Positions 34,675 through 45,024 of a DNA stretch of 64,000 bases are shown here, piece after piece. The DNA comes from Otatea glauca. Its lineage: Eukaryota; Streptophyta; Magnoliopsida; Poales; Poaceae. The position numbers and the translations under genes were made by a program. Positions within the stretch are counted from its first letter, which is position 1. Each line of letters begins with the position of its first letter. Under the pieces are notes generated by a model that was not told where the DNA came from, did no database searches, and saw only the letters and a list, made by a program, of their open reading frames with translations. Location of the stretch: contig CM070725.1 of NCBI GenBank assembly GCA_036346275.1, positions 14,188,216 through 14,252,215 on the forward strand. The letters run 5' to 3'.

Positions 34675-35214
34675 TGTCGACTTTTGTAGTCGGCAATGAA
34701 TTTATGGGGTAGGCGCTCGATCTCAAACTCGAAGGTCACACAAGACAAGGGGTTTAGACAGGTTCAGGCTCTCGCGGAGGAGATAATACCCTAGTCCTGT
34801 GTGCTGGGATTATGCAGAACTCTTGGATCTAAGATTGCTCAAAGCGCAATATGCTCTGGGCGATATGAAGTGTTCTATGCTCTATGGCTTGATTGCTCTA
34901 TGCTTGGATAATCCGATCCCTATGTTGTTGCCCGCCCTCTCCCTTATATAGCGGGGGTGGGGCGGCTTACAGAGTCCTGATCGGTTTGGAGATTCCGATC
35001 GGTTACAAGATTCTAGTCAATTAATAGGATAGAGTTTACATCTTTATCTACCCTATTAACGACTCGGATTACAACCGTATCTATCATATCTAAATATAAG
35101 TTCAACTTTCTTTAGGATATGTCCCCTTGCGCACGGCAATGGGTCCGACGCGGGAGTATCTTCCGGTCTCCTCTTGGGCCTGTCATGAGGGTACCCGGGT
35201 TTTTATATTCCACA
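34675..35214 (-). repeat. 3' LTR of element D
   Basis: It reads TGTGGAATATAAAAACCC on the minus strand and ends GTCGACA. It is nearly identical to 37,973-38,513 and related to the LTR of E (42,195-42,690). A TATATAAGGGAGAGG box lies near 34,950. The neighbouring minus-strand sequence GACTCGGGGGCTAC (35,215-35,228) is the polypurine tract. Confidence 0.92.
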
Positions 35215-35228
35215 GTAGCCCCCGAGTC

Positions 35229-36090
35229 CTTTGCGATCGAGTTGCCGCCTTCCTGGTTGCAGCCCAACTGTGTCATGCTTCACGCCGAGTGCTTCCAGTT
35301 CTTGATGCAGCTTCCCGACTAGTTTTCCTTTACATCCGAGTGCCCTGTTGTAGGCAAAGAGATCTTGAAGGACTCAATAGAGCTCCATGCGTTAAACTTT
35401 CCGAGTGGTTCCTAGCCCCATTGTTTGAATTCTGGCAATCGGCTCATCTTGGGACATACTGTATCCCAAACGATATGCAGAAGTCAAAACGCTTTTCCCG
35501 CTCAAGGCAAAATTCAGCGCCGCTCCCTTTAAATTCATTCGTCGCCGAAGTTGCTGATGTCGTCGTTGAAGCGTTGGCTCACACACGTCGCATCCAAATT
35601 TAGTAGCCCTAGAATCATGTATATGTAGAACTTAGGCAATGTAAAAACAATTCACTGGGATGTGATGTCCGACTGGTGTATATATAATTTTAGAGTTTTT
35701 TACTCTTTTTCCTTATTGATTTTGAATTCATCTGAGTGGTTTGAATCTTTTTGTTTAAGCACTCTGCCCGACTAGTCTAGCCCCGAGCGTTGGGAGTCGA
35801 CTCATGGCTCTTTTTCCCAGGCACGTGTTTTGGGTGACTAAAGTTCGCTGTTCATGGGGTCAGAGCTTCACAATTAGGAGTTATCGCACTCGGATTCACT
35901 CGCAATCGTTAAGCAAACGAAGAAAAATACAACTCAAAAAAGATGTGCGCATACGCACGCTATTAGGTAGCCTCGACTTCTCATGCTTAGTTGTGGGTCA
36001 ACTAAGTAGCAAGTCGAAAGTCAACAATTTTATTTATAATGACATAATTGAGTAAAAAGCGACTTAGCTGCTTTATGCTCCATATGTTGT
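35229..36090 (-). other. Non-coding 3' region of element D
   Basis: Between the array and the polypurine tract. ORFs up to 158 residues occur on the plus strand but resemble nothing known. Element E's matching region is not in the window, so homology cannot be tested here. Confidence 0.5.
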
Positions 36091-36099
36091 CGACGATCA

Positions 36100-37425
36100 T
36101 GCCATCTTTGCTCGTGGCGCAGCGTAGGCTTGTAGATGAGCCGTAGGCGACGCCGGGCGCAGCGTGGCTCGTGGCCGTGCCGAAGTGGCGCTGTGGCGCG
36201 AGCGTGAGGCTCGTGGCCGTGCCGGCGAGACGCCAGGCGCAGCGTGGCTCATGGCCGTCGCGGCCGGCGGTGGCGCCGGGCGCAGCGTAGGCTCGTGGTC
36301 GTGCGGGCGAGGCGCCGGGCGTAGGCGAGGCTCGTGGCCGCCGGCGAAGCGCTTAGGGCGCAGCGTGGCTCGTGGCCGCGCCGGGTGGCGCCGGTGCAAG
36401 CGTAGGCTCGTGGCGTGCCGGGTGGCACTCGGGCGCAGCGTAGGCTCGTGGCCGCGCGAAGGTGGCGCCGAAGTGCGTGTGGCTCTCGCCGTGCCGAAGT
36501 GGCGCTGGTCTTGGCTGTGCCGAAAGTGGCGCTGGGCGCAGCGAGGCTCGTGGCCGTCGCGAAAGTGGCGCCGGGCGCAGCGTAGGCTCGTGACCGCGCG
36601 AAAGTGGCGCCGGGCGCAGCGCGGCTCTCGCCGTGCCGAAAGTGGCGCTTTGGGGCGCAGGCGAGGCTCGTGGCCGCGCAAAAGTCGCGCCGGGCGCAGC
36701 GTGGCTCGTGGCCGTCTTGAAGGTGGCGCTCGGGCGCAGCGAGGCTCGTGGCCGTCGCCGGGTGGCGCCGGCGCAGCGCGCTCGTGGCCGTGCCGGGTGG
36801 CGCTGGGCGCAGCGTAGGCTCGTGGTCGCGCGCCAGTGGCGCCGGGCGCAGCGTGGCTCGTGGCCGTGCCGGGTGGTGGCGCCGGGCGCAGCGTGGCTCG
36901 TGGCCGTCGCCGGGTGGCGCCGGGCGCAGCATGGCTCGTGGGGCGCGGCGTGGCTCGTGGCCGCGCCAAGGTGGCGCCGGAGTGCGGCGTAGGCTTGTGG
37001 TCGCGCCGGCGAGGCGCCGGGCGCAGCGTAGGCTCGTGGCCATGCCGAAGTGGCGCCGGGTCTGTGCGTAGGCTCGCTTGCCGCCGGGCGGTGGCGCTGG
37101 CCGTGCGAAAGTGGCGCGGGCGCGCTGGCTCATGGCCGTGCCGAAAGTGGCGCCGGGCGCAGGCGTGGCTCGTGGCGTGCCGGGGTGGCGCTGGCCGCAG
37201 CGTGGCTCGTGGTCGTGCCGTAAGTGGCGCTTCGGCGCAGCGAGGCTCGTGGCCGCGCAAAAGTTGCGCCGAAGCGCAGACGTGGCTCGTGGTCGTGGCC
37301 GAAGGTGGCGCCGGGCGCAGCGAGGCTCGTGGCCGTGCCGAAAGTGGCGCTCGGGGCGCAGGTGTGGCACGTGGCCGTGCCGAAGGTGGCGCTCAGGGCG
37401 CAGGCGTAGGCTCGTGGCCATCACC
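36100..37425 (-). repeat. GC-rich minisatellite of ~40-bp units inside D
   Basis: Roughly 33 units of about 40 bp follow a plus-strand consensus GCTCGTGGCCGTGCCGAAAG joined to TGGCGCCGGGCGCAGCGTAG. Units differ by small indels and substitutions, chiefly in the central segment. The unit length is not a multiple of three and the units lack stops on the minus strand, so very long ORFs run through (for example 36,249-37,610) in which HEPRCARRHFR, RPRATLRPAP and ATSLRCAR readings succeed each other. The array begins exactly where the gag-like frame reads AQIKTMVMA. Confidence 0.9.
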
Positions 37426-37950
37426 ATGGTCTTGATCTGGGCCACGATCGGGGCCGCCGGACTATCCGATGCAATCATCGGGTCCAGTTTGTCGAGAAGC
37501 GTCTTGGAGGCGACGACGTTCTGCATTGGCGTGCGGAAAACGGCTTGATCTCCCAACCTAGATTGCAGGAGGTCTTCGCGACATTGCGCCGCGAGATCAA
37601 ACGATCGCACCGCACCTCCTTACCCTTACGAAGACGATCTTCCCCGCAGCTTCCTCGCTCTTCTTGTTGGCGTTGGAGATCGGTCTTCGCTTCTTCTATC
37701 ACGAAGATGCCACGAAGATCGCAGCACTTCCTCGCGACGCCGATCGGTTTGCCGCCAAGTCAAAGTGACATACCCGAGATGGGTTGGCCTCGATCTTTAC
37801 CAGATCGGATCCGGTTTTGGACCGCATGATAAGCTCCTCGCAAGATCTGCGAGGAAGTCCGTGTTTCGGGTGGAAGGCCCGGCCGAGATGAAGGTGGCGA
37901 TTTAATCCACCGATTGTCGCCATCGAGTCTGTGGGAAAAGATTACAGCGC
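37426..37950 (-). pseudogene. Element D gag remnant (N-terminus)
   Basis: The minus-strand sequence follows the first ~170 codons of E's gag: a segment like LFSRLGDQAVFRTPMQNVV, then LLDKLDPMIASDSPAAPIV, up to AQIKTMV. The beginning is split over frames. After this the repeat array replaces all of the remaining gag and pol. Confidence 0.75.
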
Positions 37951-37952
37951 TT

Positions 37953-37970
37953 CCCATACCTGGCGCGCCA
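37953..37970 (-). other. Primer-binding site of element D
   Basis: TGGCGCGCCAGGTATGGG lies two bases inside the 5' LTR on the minus strand. E has TAGCGCGCCAGGTAGGGG at the same place (42,693-42,710), which supports one family. Confidence 0.75.
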
Positions 37971-37972
37971 AC

Positions 37973-38513
37973 TGTCGACTTTTGTAGTCGGTAATGAATT
38001 TATGGGGTAGGCGCTCGATCTCAAACTCGAAGGTCACACAAGACAAGGGGTTTAGACAGTTCAGTGCTCGCGAGGAGATAATACCCTAGTCCTGTGTGCT
38101 GGGATTATGCAGATCTCTTGGATCTAAGATTGCTCAAAGCGCAATATGCTCTGGGCGATATGAAGTGTTCTATGCTCTATGGCTTGATCGCTCTATGCTT
38201 GGATCATCCAATCCCTATGTTGTTGCCCGCCCTCTCCCTTATATAGCGGGGGTGGGGCGGCTTACAGAGTCCTGATCGGTTTGGAGATTCCGATCGGTTA
38301 CAAGATTCTAGTCAATTAATAGGATAGAGTTTACATCTTTATCTACCCTATTAACGACTCGGATTACAACCGTATCTATCATATCTAAATATAAGTTCAA
38401 CTTCCTTTAGGATATATCCCCTTGCGCACGGCAGCGGGGTCTGACGCGGGGAGTATCTTCTGGGCCTCCCTCTTGGGCCTATCATGAGGGTACCCGGGTT
38501 CTTATATTCCACA
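37973..38513 (-). repeat. 5' LTR of element D
   Basis: 541 bp, matching the 3' LTR with a few percent differences by eye, such as GGTTCAGGCTCTCGCGG versus GTTCAGTGCTCGCGAGG. It begins TGTGGAATATAAGAACCC on the minus strand. Confidence 0.92.
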
Positions 38514-38729
38514 GCTGCAATAGTATTTGTTTCTTAAGCCCTTAAGGCATAATGGTGTAAACATTGACCATAAGGTCATTTGCTTTATTTAATAATAATT
38601 TGCTTCTCCTTAGTTAATTCGTTGTATGGAATGATATTTCATCTATGTTTCCACTGTGTGCACTAGCGTGATCCTGAACTAGTGCAGTATACACAGAGGG
38701 TTTCGGATTTGCAAATCCGGGTCCCGACA

Positions 38730-40075
38730 TTCAAGGAATTGACTATGATGAAACCTTTTCACCGGTAGTTATGCTCAAGTCTATCCGGATCATTTTAGCT
38801 ATTGCTGCATATTTCGATTATGAAATATGGCAGATGGATGTCAAAACAGCATTCCTTAATGGGAATCTTTCTGAGGATGTATACATGATACAACCTGAAG
38901 GTTTTGTTGATCCTAAATATGCTAAAAGGGTATGCAAGCTTCAAAGATCCATTTATGGGTTAAAGCAAGCATCTCGGAGTTGGAACATTCGTTTTGATGA
39001 AGTAGTCAAAGGGTTTGACTTTATCAAAAATGAAGAAGAGCCTTGTGTTTACAAGAAGGCTAGTGGGAGCGCACTTGTATTTCTGATTTTGTATGTGGAT
39101 GACATATTATTGATAGGGAATGATATTCCTATGCTTGAAGATGTTAAAACTTCATTGAAAAGGAGTTTCTCAATGAAGGACTTGGGAGAAGCATGCTATA
39201 TCTTGGGCATAAAAATCTATAGAGATAGGTCAAAAAGGTTAATTGGATTAAGTCAGGAAACATACATTGACAAGATATTGGAAATGTTCAATATGCATGA
39301 ATCCAAGAGAGGTTTCGTGCCAATGTCACATGGCATCAGTCTCTCCAAGAATCAGTGTCCTTCGACATCTGATGAGCGAGACAGGATGAGCAAGATTCCA
39401 TATGCTTCAGCTATTGGGTCTATTATGTATGCCATGGTATGTACACACCCAGATATCTCATATGATCTAAGTGTCACGAGCAGATACCAAGCGGATCCTG
39501 GTGATGGTCATTGGATAGTCGTAAAAAATATCCTGAAGTACTTGAGAAGAACTAAGGGTATGTTCCTTGTTTTGAGGTGAGGAAGATCTGGTTGCAAAGG
39601 GTAACACCGATGCAACCTTCCAAACAGACAAAGATGATTTTCGATCGCAATCCGGGTTTGTGTTTACACTAAATGGAGGAGCAGTAAGCTGAAAGAGTTC
39701 CAAGCAAAACACGGTGGCCAACTCTACGACAGAAGCGGAGTACATTGCGGCTTCGGAGGCTGCAAAAGAAGCTGTGTAGATTAAGAAGTTTATCACAGAG
39801 CTTGGTGTGGTCGCTAGTGCCTCTAGTCCAATGGACATCTATTGTGATAATAGTGGTGCCATTGCACAAGCAAAAGAGCCTAGATCACATTAGAAGTCTA
39901 AACACATACTCCGACGCTTTCACCTTATTCGCGAGATTGTGAATAGAGCTGGCGTGAGAATATGCAAAGTACATACGGAAACCATTGTGGCCGATTTGTT
40001 GACAAAGCCACTGCCACAGCCTAAGCATGAGGCGAACACAAGGTCTATTGGTATTAGATACTTAATTGATTGACT
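38730..40075 (+). pseudogene. Element B reverse transcriptase (second part) and RNase H
   Basis: The frame resumes with GIDYDETFSPVVMLKSIR. It has the copia signatures MDVKTAFLNGNL, QRSIYGLKQASRSWN and the catalytic LYVDDILLIGND (about 39,090-39,125). RNase H follows, with a TEAEYIAASEAAKE motif near 39,735 and DNSGAI near 39,848, and ends near 40,072 with LLTKPLP. Stops in RNase H stand where conserved Trp codons are expected (TGA at ~39,691, TAG at ~39,777), with another TAG near 39,893. The RT part itself is open from 38,771 to 39,580. Confidence 0.9.
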
Positions 40076-40078
40076 CAA

Positions 40079-40093
40079 GTGTAAGTGGGAGAT
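40079..40093 (+). other. Polypurine tract of element B
   Basis: AAGTGGGAGAT lies directly before the 3' LTR, the usual copia priming site for the second DNA strand. Confidence 0.75.
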
Positions 40094-41283
40094 TGTTAGT
40101 GTTATGCCCTTGAGGCAATCATTTAGATGATTGTAACATGACTATATTTATGAATAATAATATGATTATTGGTCCAAGAATGTATATCATTGTATTGATC
40201 AACAAGTATGTGACTTGCTTATGAAGCTCTTTACTTATTGATGTAATTCGATAAATATCTCTAATCGGATATCATCGTATAGGACAACGATGAATAGATC
40301 AGCACATGTAGTGATCGATGATCATGCTTCATAGATCATGGGATATGGAGATATCATCTATACATTGTGGACGCATGTTGAAGAACATGGGTTAGATAGA
40401 CCCGTCATGGGACACTGCCCTACATGTGTAATAGTTTTCCTTGGGGCTATCAAACACTACTTCATAACTGGATAGTTATAAAGGTAGCTTTCATGTTTAC
40501 TATGAAACGTGTAGAGGGAAGTGAGCAGTCAATATGGAATTTTCCACTCTAATGAAACGGAGATATATGACAAGGCCACTCGTGTGATATGATTAAGGAA
40601 TGCTTGGCCATGCCGTGATTGAGGAGTCAATCACAACTTATTAATATATCAAGGATACGAGAGATGGATTGAATCATCAAAGGATGACATGCTTCTCGCC
40701 TTGAGTTCAATCTTCATATACTTGGCAAAGGGATTATTACATGAGTACTTTTGACAGGTTCTGTCCGATTTGATCATAGTATGTTTGGGAGTTAGCATAC
40801 TTTGCAAGGAGCCGCTACCAACTATTGGATTGAAAGGAGTTTTCCAAATCCATGTCCAAACGTACGTGAACCTGCAGGGTCACACACTTAATTTGCTAGG
40901 ACGCATTAATTTGGATTGAATCCGTAATTAATGGACCTCGTGGGCTTAGCACGCTGATGGGCCCTGGTTTAGGGTTTCATCTCATGGATATATAAGGAGG
41001 GGAGGAGGGTGGGCACAGGGTGTGCTTTCCCACGGTTTAGAAGTGATTCAGTCGAAACCCTAGCCTGCTCCTCTCGCTTCCCCTGCCGAGCGACCAGGTG
41101 CTTGCACACCGACGCACGACGTTCCATCCCTGGATGTGTGGACTACTGCGGTGACGTTGCTGCGACTGCGGTGTGGGAGGACGATCCACGGCGAGGCGAG
41201 GACGATGCACTCCATTGACGCTACGACTGCGACGAGGACGATCCACTACATCGACACGCGAAGGATTCCGCAACTGCGCGTCA
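40094..41283 (+). repeat. 3' LTR of element B
   Basis: About 1,190 bp. It lacks an ~85-bp internal segment at 40,417 present in the 5' LTR and in F. It ends GCGCGTCA directly before the target duplication CATGT. Confidence 0.9.
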
Positions 41284-41439
41284 CATGTATGGGTCGAAGA
41301 AACCCACCGGTTCTTTCTCTTTTTTTGCTTCAATGATCATGTATCTATATATACAAAAGCAAGGTTCATATATATATATAACATTTATCGATATGACACG
41401 AATGTAGACCGTGATTGCACACACTTATAATGTCTAGCA

Positions 41440-42163
41440 TCTGATGAGTGAGGCATCGAGGTTGTTGAGATCGAACAAGTCGTTGAAACTGACCACGAAG
41501 AAGTCTCCCGAAAATTGGTGCAAGAAATGCTCCTCCCTGAAGGTGACCGAGATAATCGATACCCATTGTCCCACCAACTTGTTGTCTTGTTCCATGTACC
41601 GATTTTACAATCTAACGCAAGCTATTGTAAACATATGCTAGTGCTTTACCGGTACGAACAATTGTCCTAGTTTGAATTTCCATGCCAATGGGGCCAACGA
41701 AAAGTTAGGGGCCTCCGTGGCCAACTTCGATTTGACTTTGTCGCCGCCTCGCTGTTTATCATAGGTCATCTTCACAGAAGATGACTGGGCCCAAAGTGAA
41801 GTACTAACCTGTGCCGTACGGGGCACGGTAGCCGATTTGGTTGCCTGCTTCGGTGCAGCACGTGGCTCCGGTAGTGTTGGTAGCTTCAGCACAGCAGGTT
41901 GCGTGTAGCTTCGGTGCTATAGGACGGTCGTCGAAGGAGATGTCCCTCTTAGGCCACTGGTTGAATGTGCCAATGACATCCCCTAGTGTGTTGATCTCAT
42001 CGTTTGGGGGCATCTCCAATGTGACGGCATTGCAAATTTCATGTGCACCATCGATATTGACCTTCACGTAACCCAGATCTACCGTGCGATCGTGCACAAA
42101 TGACCCTGGACCAGATGGATACACGCCCTCCAAGTAGTCTGCAGGGAACGGAGCCGTTGGCAA
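41440..42163 (-). pseudogene. N-terminal part of CACTA J DUF8039/Ulp1-like gene
   Basis: The minus-strand frame 42,163-41,804 has LGYVKVNIDGAHEICNAV and NDEINTLGDVIGTFNQWPKR, the pattern of DUF8039 domains in proteins of grass CACTA elements (a V-VD segment, then an acidic segment, then TLG--V-TF--W-K-DI). Further on, the EEHFLHQFSGDFFVVSFNDL and DASLIRC segments near 41,440-41,540 match the linker before the Ulp1 protease domain. Several stops and frame changes occur. The C-terminal part lies left of copia B. Confidence 0.55.
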
Positions 42164-42194
42164 GCCTCACTTGGAGATTTCACGGCGTGGCCAT

Positions 42195-42690
42195 TGTGGA
42201 ATATAAGAACCCAGGTGTCTTCATAACCGGCCCAGAAGTGCCTAAGGGAGAGACAGGGCCGAGAGGAAGGCCCAAAGGATAAGCTCCACGCCAAGCCTTG
42301 CTGCCGTGCGGAAGGGGATACATCCTAGAGACAGTGAAACATATATTTAGATATAAGAGATACGGTTGTAATCCGAGTTGTTAGCAGGGTAAGATAAACA
42401 TGTAAACTCTATCCTGTAACAGATTAGTATCCAATAACCGATTGGAATCTCTTAACCGATCGGGACTCTGTAAACCGCCCACCCCCACTATATAAGGGAG
42501 AGGGCGGGCAGCAACAAAAACATCGAGCAATCATAGATCCAAGAGATCCACATAATCCCAGCACACAGGACTAGGGTACTACCTCCTTCGTTGAGGGCCT
42601 GAACCTGTCTAAACCTTTGTCTTGTGTGACCTTCGAGTTTGAGATCTAGCGCCTACCCCATAAATTCATTACCGACCACAAAACTCAACA
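42195..42690 (+). repeat. 5' LTR of element E
   Basis: 496 bp from TGTGGAATATAAGAACCC to AAACTCAACA. It is related to both LTRs of D. A CACTATATAAGGGAGAGG promoter box lies at about 42,485-42,502. The pair LTR cannot be seen, so the start is set by homology to D and by the TG terminus. Confidence 0.85.
42485..42502 (+). promoter_or_regulatory. TATA box in LTR of E
   Basis: CACTATATAAGGGAGAGG, with the same box in inverted orientation in the LTRs of D, marks the probable LTR promoter. Confidence 0.6.
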
Positions 42691-42692
42691 GT

Positions 42693-42710
42693 TAGCGCGC
42701 CAGGTAGGGG
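42693..42710 (+). other. Primer-binding site of element E
   Basis: TAGCGCGCCAGGTAGGGG lies two bases after the LTR. D has TGG at the start, so the second base appears mutated here (G to A). Confidence 0.7.
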
Positions 42711-42739
42711 GAGCGCTATAATATTTTCCTACAAACTCG

Positions 42740-44660
42740 ATGGCAGCAATCAGCAGAATCATCGCTACCTTCATCTCTGGCCACGCTTTCCGCTTTGGAA
42801 GCCTGGACTTAGTTGCAGATGCTCGCGGAGAACTTGTTTGCCTGGACTTGAACCAGATCCAATCTGGTAAAGATCAGGCCGACCCATCTCAGGTATGCCA
42901 CTCTGACTCATCCAGCAAACCGGTCAGCGTCACGAGGAATTGCTACGATCTTCGTGGCATCTACGCAATAGAAGAGCAGAAGACCGATCTCCAACGCCAG
43001 CAAGAGATTCAAGAAGCTGCGGAGGAAGATCGCCTTCTTTGTAAGGGTAAGGAGGCACAAACGCGATCGCTTCAATCTCGCGGCTGCAATGTCTGCGAGG
43101 ACATCCTACAATCCAGATTGGGAGACCAAGTTGTCTTCCACACACCGCTGCAGAACGTCGTCGTTTCCAAGACGCTTCTCGACACGCTGGACCTAATGAT
43201 TGCATTTGATAGCCCGGCAGCCCCGATCGTGGCCCAGATCAAGGCCATGGTGACGGCGGCGGCAATTCAGTAGAATCAGGAAAAGCCGGAAGGTGAAACG
43301 CACTAGCACTCCCACGCGGCTACTCGTGTCGCTAGCAGTCGGTCTGCTACCAGTCGAAATACCGGCAGTCGGCGCCCCACACAACCAGTCGGAGACGCCC
43401 GCCGGAATCTCAACCGCGACCTTCGCCAATACATCACCGCCATACGGCAAGAGCGGGACGAAGAAGATCGACGCTGGCGCCACGACGACTACGAACGCTT
43501 CGGTCCCGGCCACGGTCCACGAAACGATGAAAGGTACGACGACTGCAACGACTATAGAGACCATCATCGCCGGGGTCAGAATGACAACGACGATCGTCGA
43601 GTCATGGGCTCGCCACGCCGAACGCCACCCCGACGTGTTGATGACAATCGCCGAGCCAGAGGCTCGCCACGCCGGACTCCCCCTCATCATGACGACAGAT
43701 CCATTGATGGAATCCGAGCGTTCACTTCTCGGTTACGCCGAGTGGTATGGCCCGAAGGTTTCAACCCCAAGGGCATCTTAAAGTTTGACGGGAGGCGAGA
43801 TCCGGAAGCTTGGCTGCAGGTCTATGCCCTGGCGGTTAAAGCGGCTAGGGGCAACCAAAACGTGATGGCAAATTATTTGCCAGTCAACCTCACCCCTTCG
43901 ACTCAAGCATGGCTCACAGGACTTCCTACGAACTCGGTGGACTCCTGGAGCGATCTTTGCGATCAATTTATCGCAAACTTTCAGGGAACCTATGAGAGGC
44001 CTGGCACCCATGGGACCTATATCAGCTTCACCAGAAGAAAGATGAGATGCTGAGAGATTTCATCCGCGTTTCATGCAGAGAAGAACACCATCAGAGATGT
44101 ATCTGATGCAGTGGTGGTAGCAGCTTTTCAGAAAGGGGTCAGCGATCCGGATATGATCAAGAAAATATCCAAGAAACCACCAGCCTCTGTAAAGGAGATG
44201 TTCGCGTTGGCCGACCGCTATGCCACAGCCTCAGACGCCCTGGCCGAGCGCTAAGAAGATTGCCCGCAACAGAAGAACAAGGGCGACAAGGCCGAATCCT
44301 CAAAGCACAGAGACAAAAAACAGAAGGGCGAGGAGCTAGTTGCGGTAGCAGAGCGCAGCCGACCCTGAGCCACACGAAGGGAGGGACCCGATTACAATTC
44401 TGTCAAGGATGCGATCTGTCCTTTCCACCCTAAGGGAAAGCACGCCGCCAAAGACTGCTTCACCCTGAAGCGTTTTGCGCGAGAAAGCAACAAGCAACTG
44501 GCTCCAACGAAGGATGAGGCTGCAAAGAAGAAAGACCCTCCCGGCGAGGACGATTACCAAGAGCCCGAGCACGAGCTGAGCTACATATACGGGGGCTCCA
44601 CCGGATACGAGTCCAAGCGGAAGCAAAAGCTTACCGCTCGGGAGATCAATGCGGTCGAAC
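42740..44660 (+). pseudogene. Element E gag
   Basis: The first frame starts MAAISRIIATFISGHAFRFG and runs 177 codons to a TAG that replaces a Gln codon. The capsid core (Retrotrans_gag type) is open at 43,604-44,053, with RRDPEAWLQVYALAVKAARG and SWSDLCDQFIANFQGTYERP. A frameshift follows. The later part keeps a knuckle-like CPFHPKGKHAAKDC (about 44,415-44,457) and a basic region. The N-terminal part is shared with D, which indicates that D comes from this family. Confidence 0.8.
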
Positions 44661-44699
44661 CGGCAACCCCCCAATATCTAAAGTGGTCTAAAGTCCCGA

Positions 44700-45008
44700 T
44701 CACCTTTGATCGCTTGGATCACCCCAACCGAGTTCTACATCCGGGTAAGTACCCTCTAGTGCTCGACCCTGTTATTCGCAATGTAAAGCTCAAGAAAGTT
44801 TTGATTGATGGAGGGAGTGGACTCAACGTCTTGTTCGCCAAAATCTTCGATGACATGAACGTCCCCCGCTCCGAGCTAAGGCCGAGCTCACAACCGTTCC
44901 ATGGGGTGATCCCTGGGGCGTCTTCATTTCCTCTCGGGCAGATTTCTTTGCCCGTCACCTTCGGTACCAAAGACAACTATCGGACCGAGTATATAAATTT
45001 CGAGGTAG
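44700..45008 (+). pseudogene. Element E protease region, before the CACTA insertion
   Basis: The open frame shows the retropepsin motif KVLIDGGSGLNVLFAK with the catalytic Asp, then SSQPFHGVIPG and PLGQISLPVTFG, a standard Tat protease. It ends in the middle of a codon at the TAG duplication where CACTA K inserted. The frame continues at 49,475. Confidence 0.9.
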
Positions 45009-45024
45009 CACTACAAGAAACAGG

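Larger units (their letters stand above)
34675..38513 (-). mobile_element. Element D: non-autonomous gypsy element with a GC-rich repeat array
   Basis: LTRs of 540 and 541 bp (34,675-35,214 and 37,973-38,513) and the perfect duplication GCTGC (34,670-34,674 and 38,514-38,518) define it. The primer-binding site next to the right LTR makes the minus strand the sense strand. After that come ~540 bp like the gag start of element E, then about 1.3 kb of tandem ~40-bp units, then ~0.9 kb of non-coding sequence and the polypurine tract. There is no pol. LTRs and primer site are of the same family as E, which marks D as a deletion derivative that may have used E-type proteins. Confidence 0.9.
32071..38729 (+). 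mobile_element. Element C: probable solo LTR (~2.8 kb), split by element D
   Basis: It starts TGTAACATCTCAAAATTTG, ends GGGTCCCGACA, and is flanked by the perfect duplication TTCAA (32,066-32,070 and 38,730-38,734) within the copia reverse transcriptase. Removing D leaves about 2,815 bp with no pol domains and no repeat of its own ends inside, so it is best read as a solo LTR left by recombination. Long LTRs with a TGTAACA start and CCGACA end are usual for Del/Tekay-type chromoviruses of grasses. The lineage is inferred. An AT-rich part, then a GC-rich part (32,380-33,170) and a TATA-like CTATTTAAG box are seen. Confidence 0.75.
24963..41283 (+). mobile_element. Element B: Ty1/copia LTR retrotransposon
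   Basis: LTRs at 24,963-26,237 and 40,094-41,283 start TGTTAGTGTTATGCCC. The element is flanked by the perfect 5-bp duplication CATGT (24,958-24,962 and 41,284-41,288). The interior reads gag, protease, integrase, reverse transcriptase, RNase H, the copia order. Two later insertions disturb it: a ~1.55-kb patchwork in gag and solo LTR C in the reverse transcriptase. Its own sequence is about 9.7 kb. Stops and frame changes in gag, integrase and RNase H make it inactive. Confidence 0.93.
23673..42194 (-). mobile_element. Element J: CACTA transposon, split by copia B and cut by gypsy E
   Basis: The left end starts CACTAGTACAGAAC, followed by inverted and direct copies of CATCACAGACGGTTC, a standard CACTA subterminal pattern. 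Coding pieces of an Ulp1/DUF8039-type side gene of CACTA elements lie on the minus strand on both sides of copia B: the N-terminal part at 41,440-42,163 and the C-terminal part at 24,210-24,960. That both halves belong to one gene, and that B has a clean target duplication at the break, shows that J spans B. J's right side is cut by gypsy E at 42,195 and the rest is outside or lost. Confidence 0.6.

Noticed and set aside
36100..37425. CRISPR-like array
   Set aside because: Units are contiguous, degenerate tandem repeats without unique spacers, in plant DNA.
36249..37610. A 453-codon minus-strand ORF as a protein-coding gene
   Set aside because: It is produced by a GC-rich tandem array whose units lack stops in all sense-strand frames. 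The peptide only cycles through three readings of one 40-bp unit.
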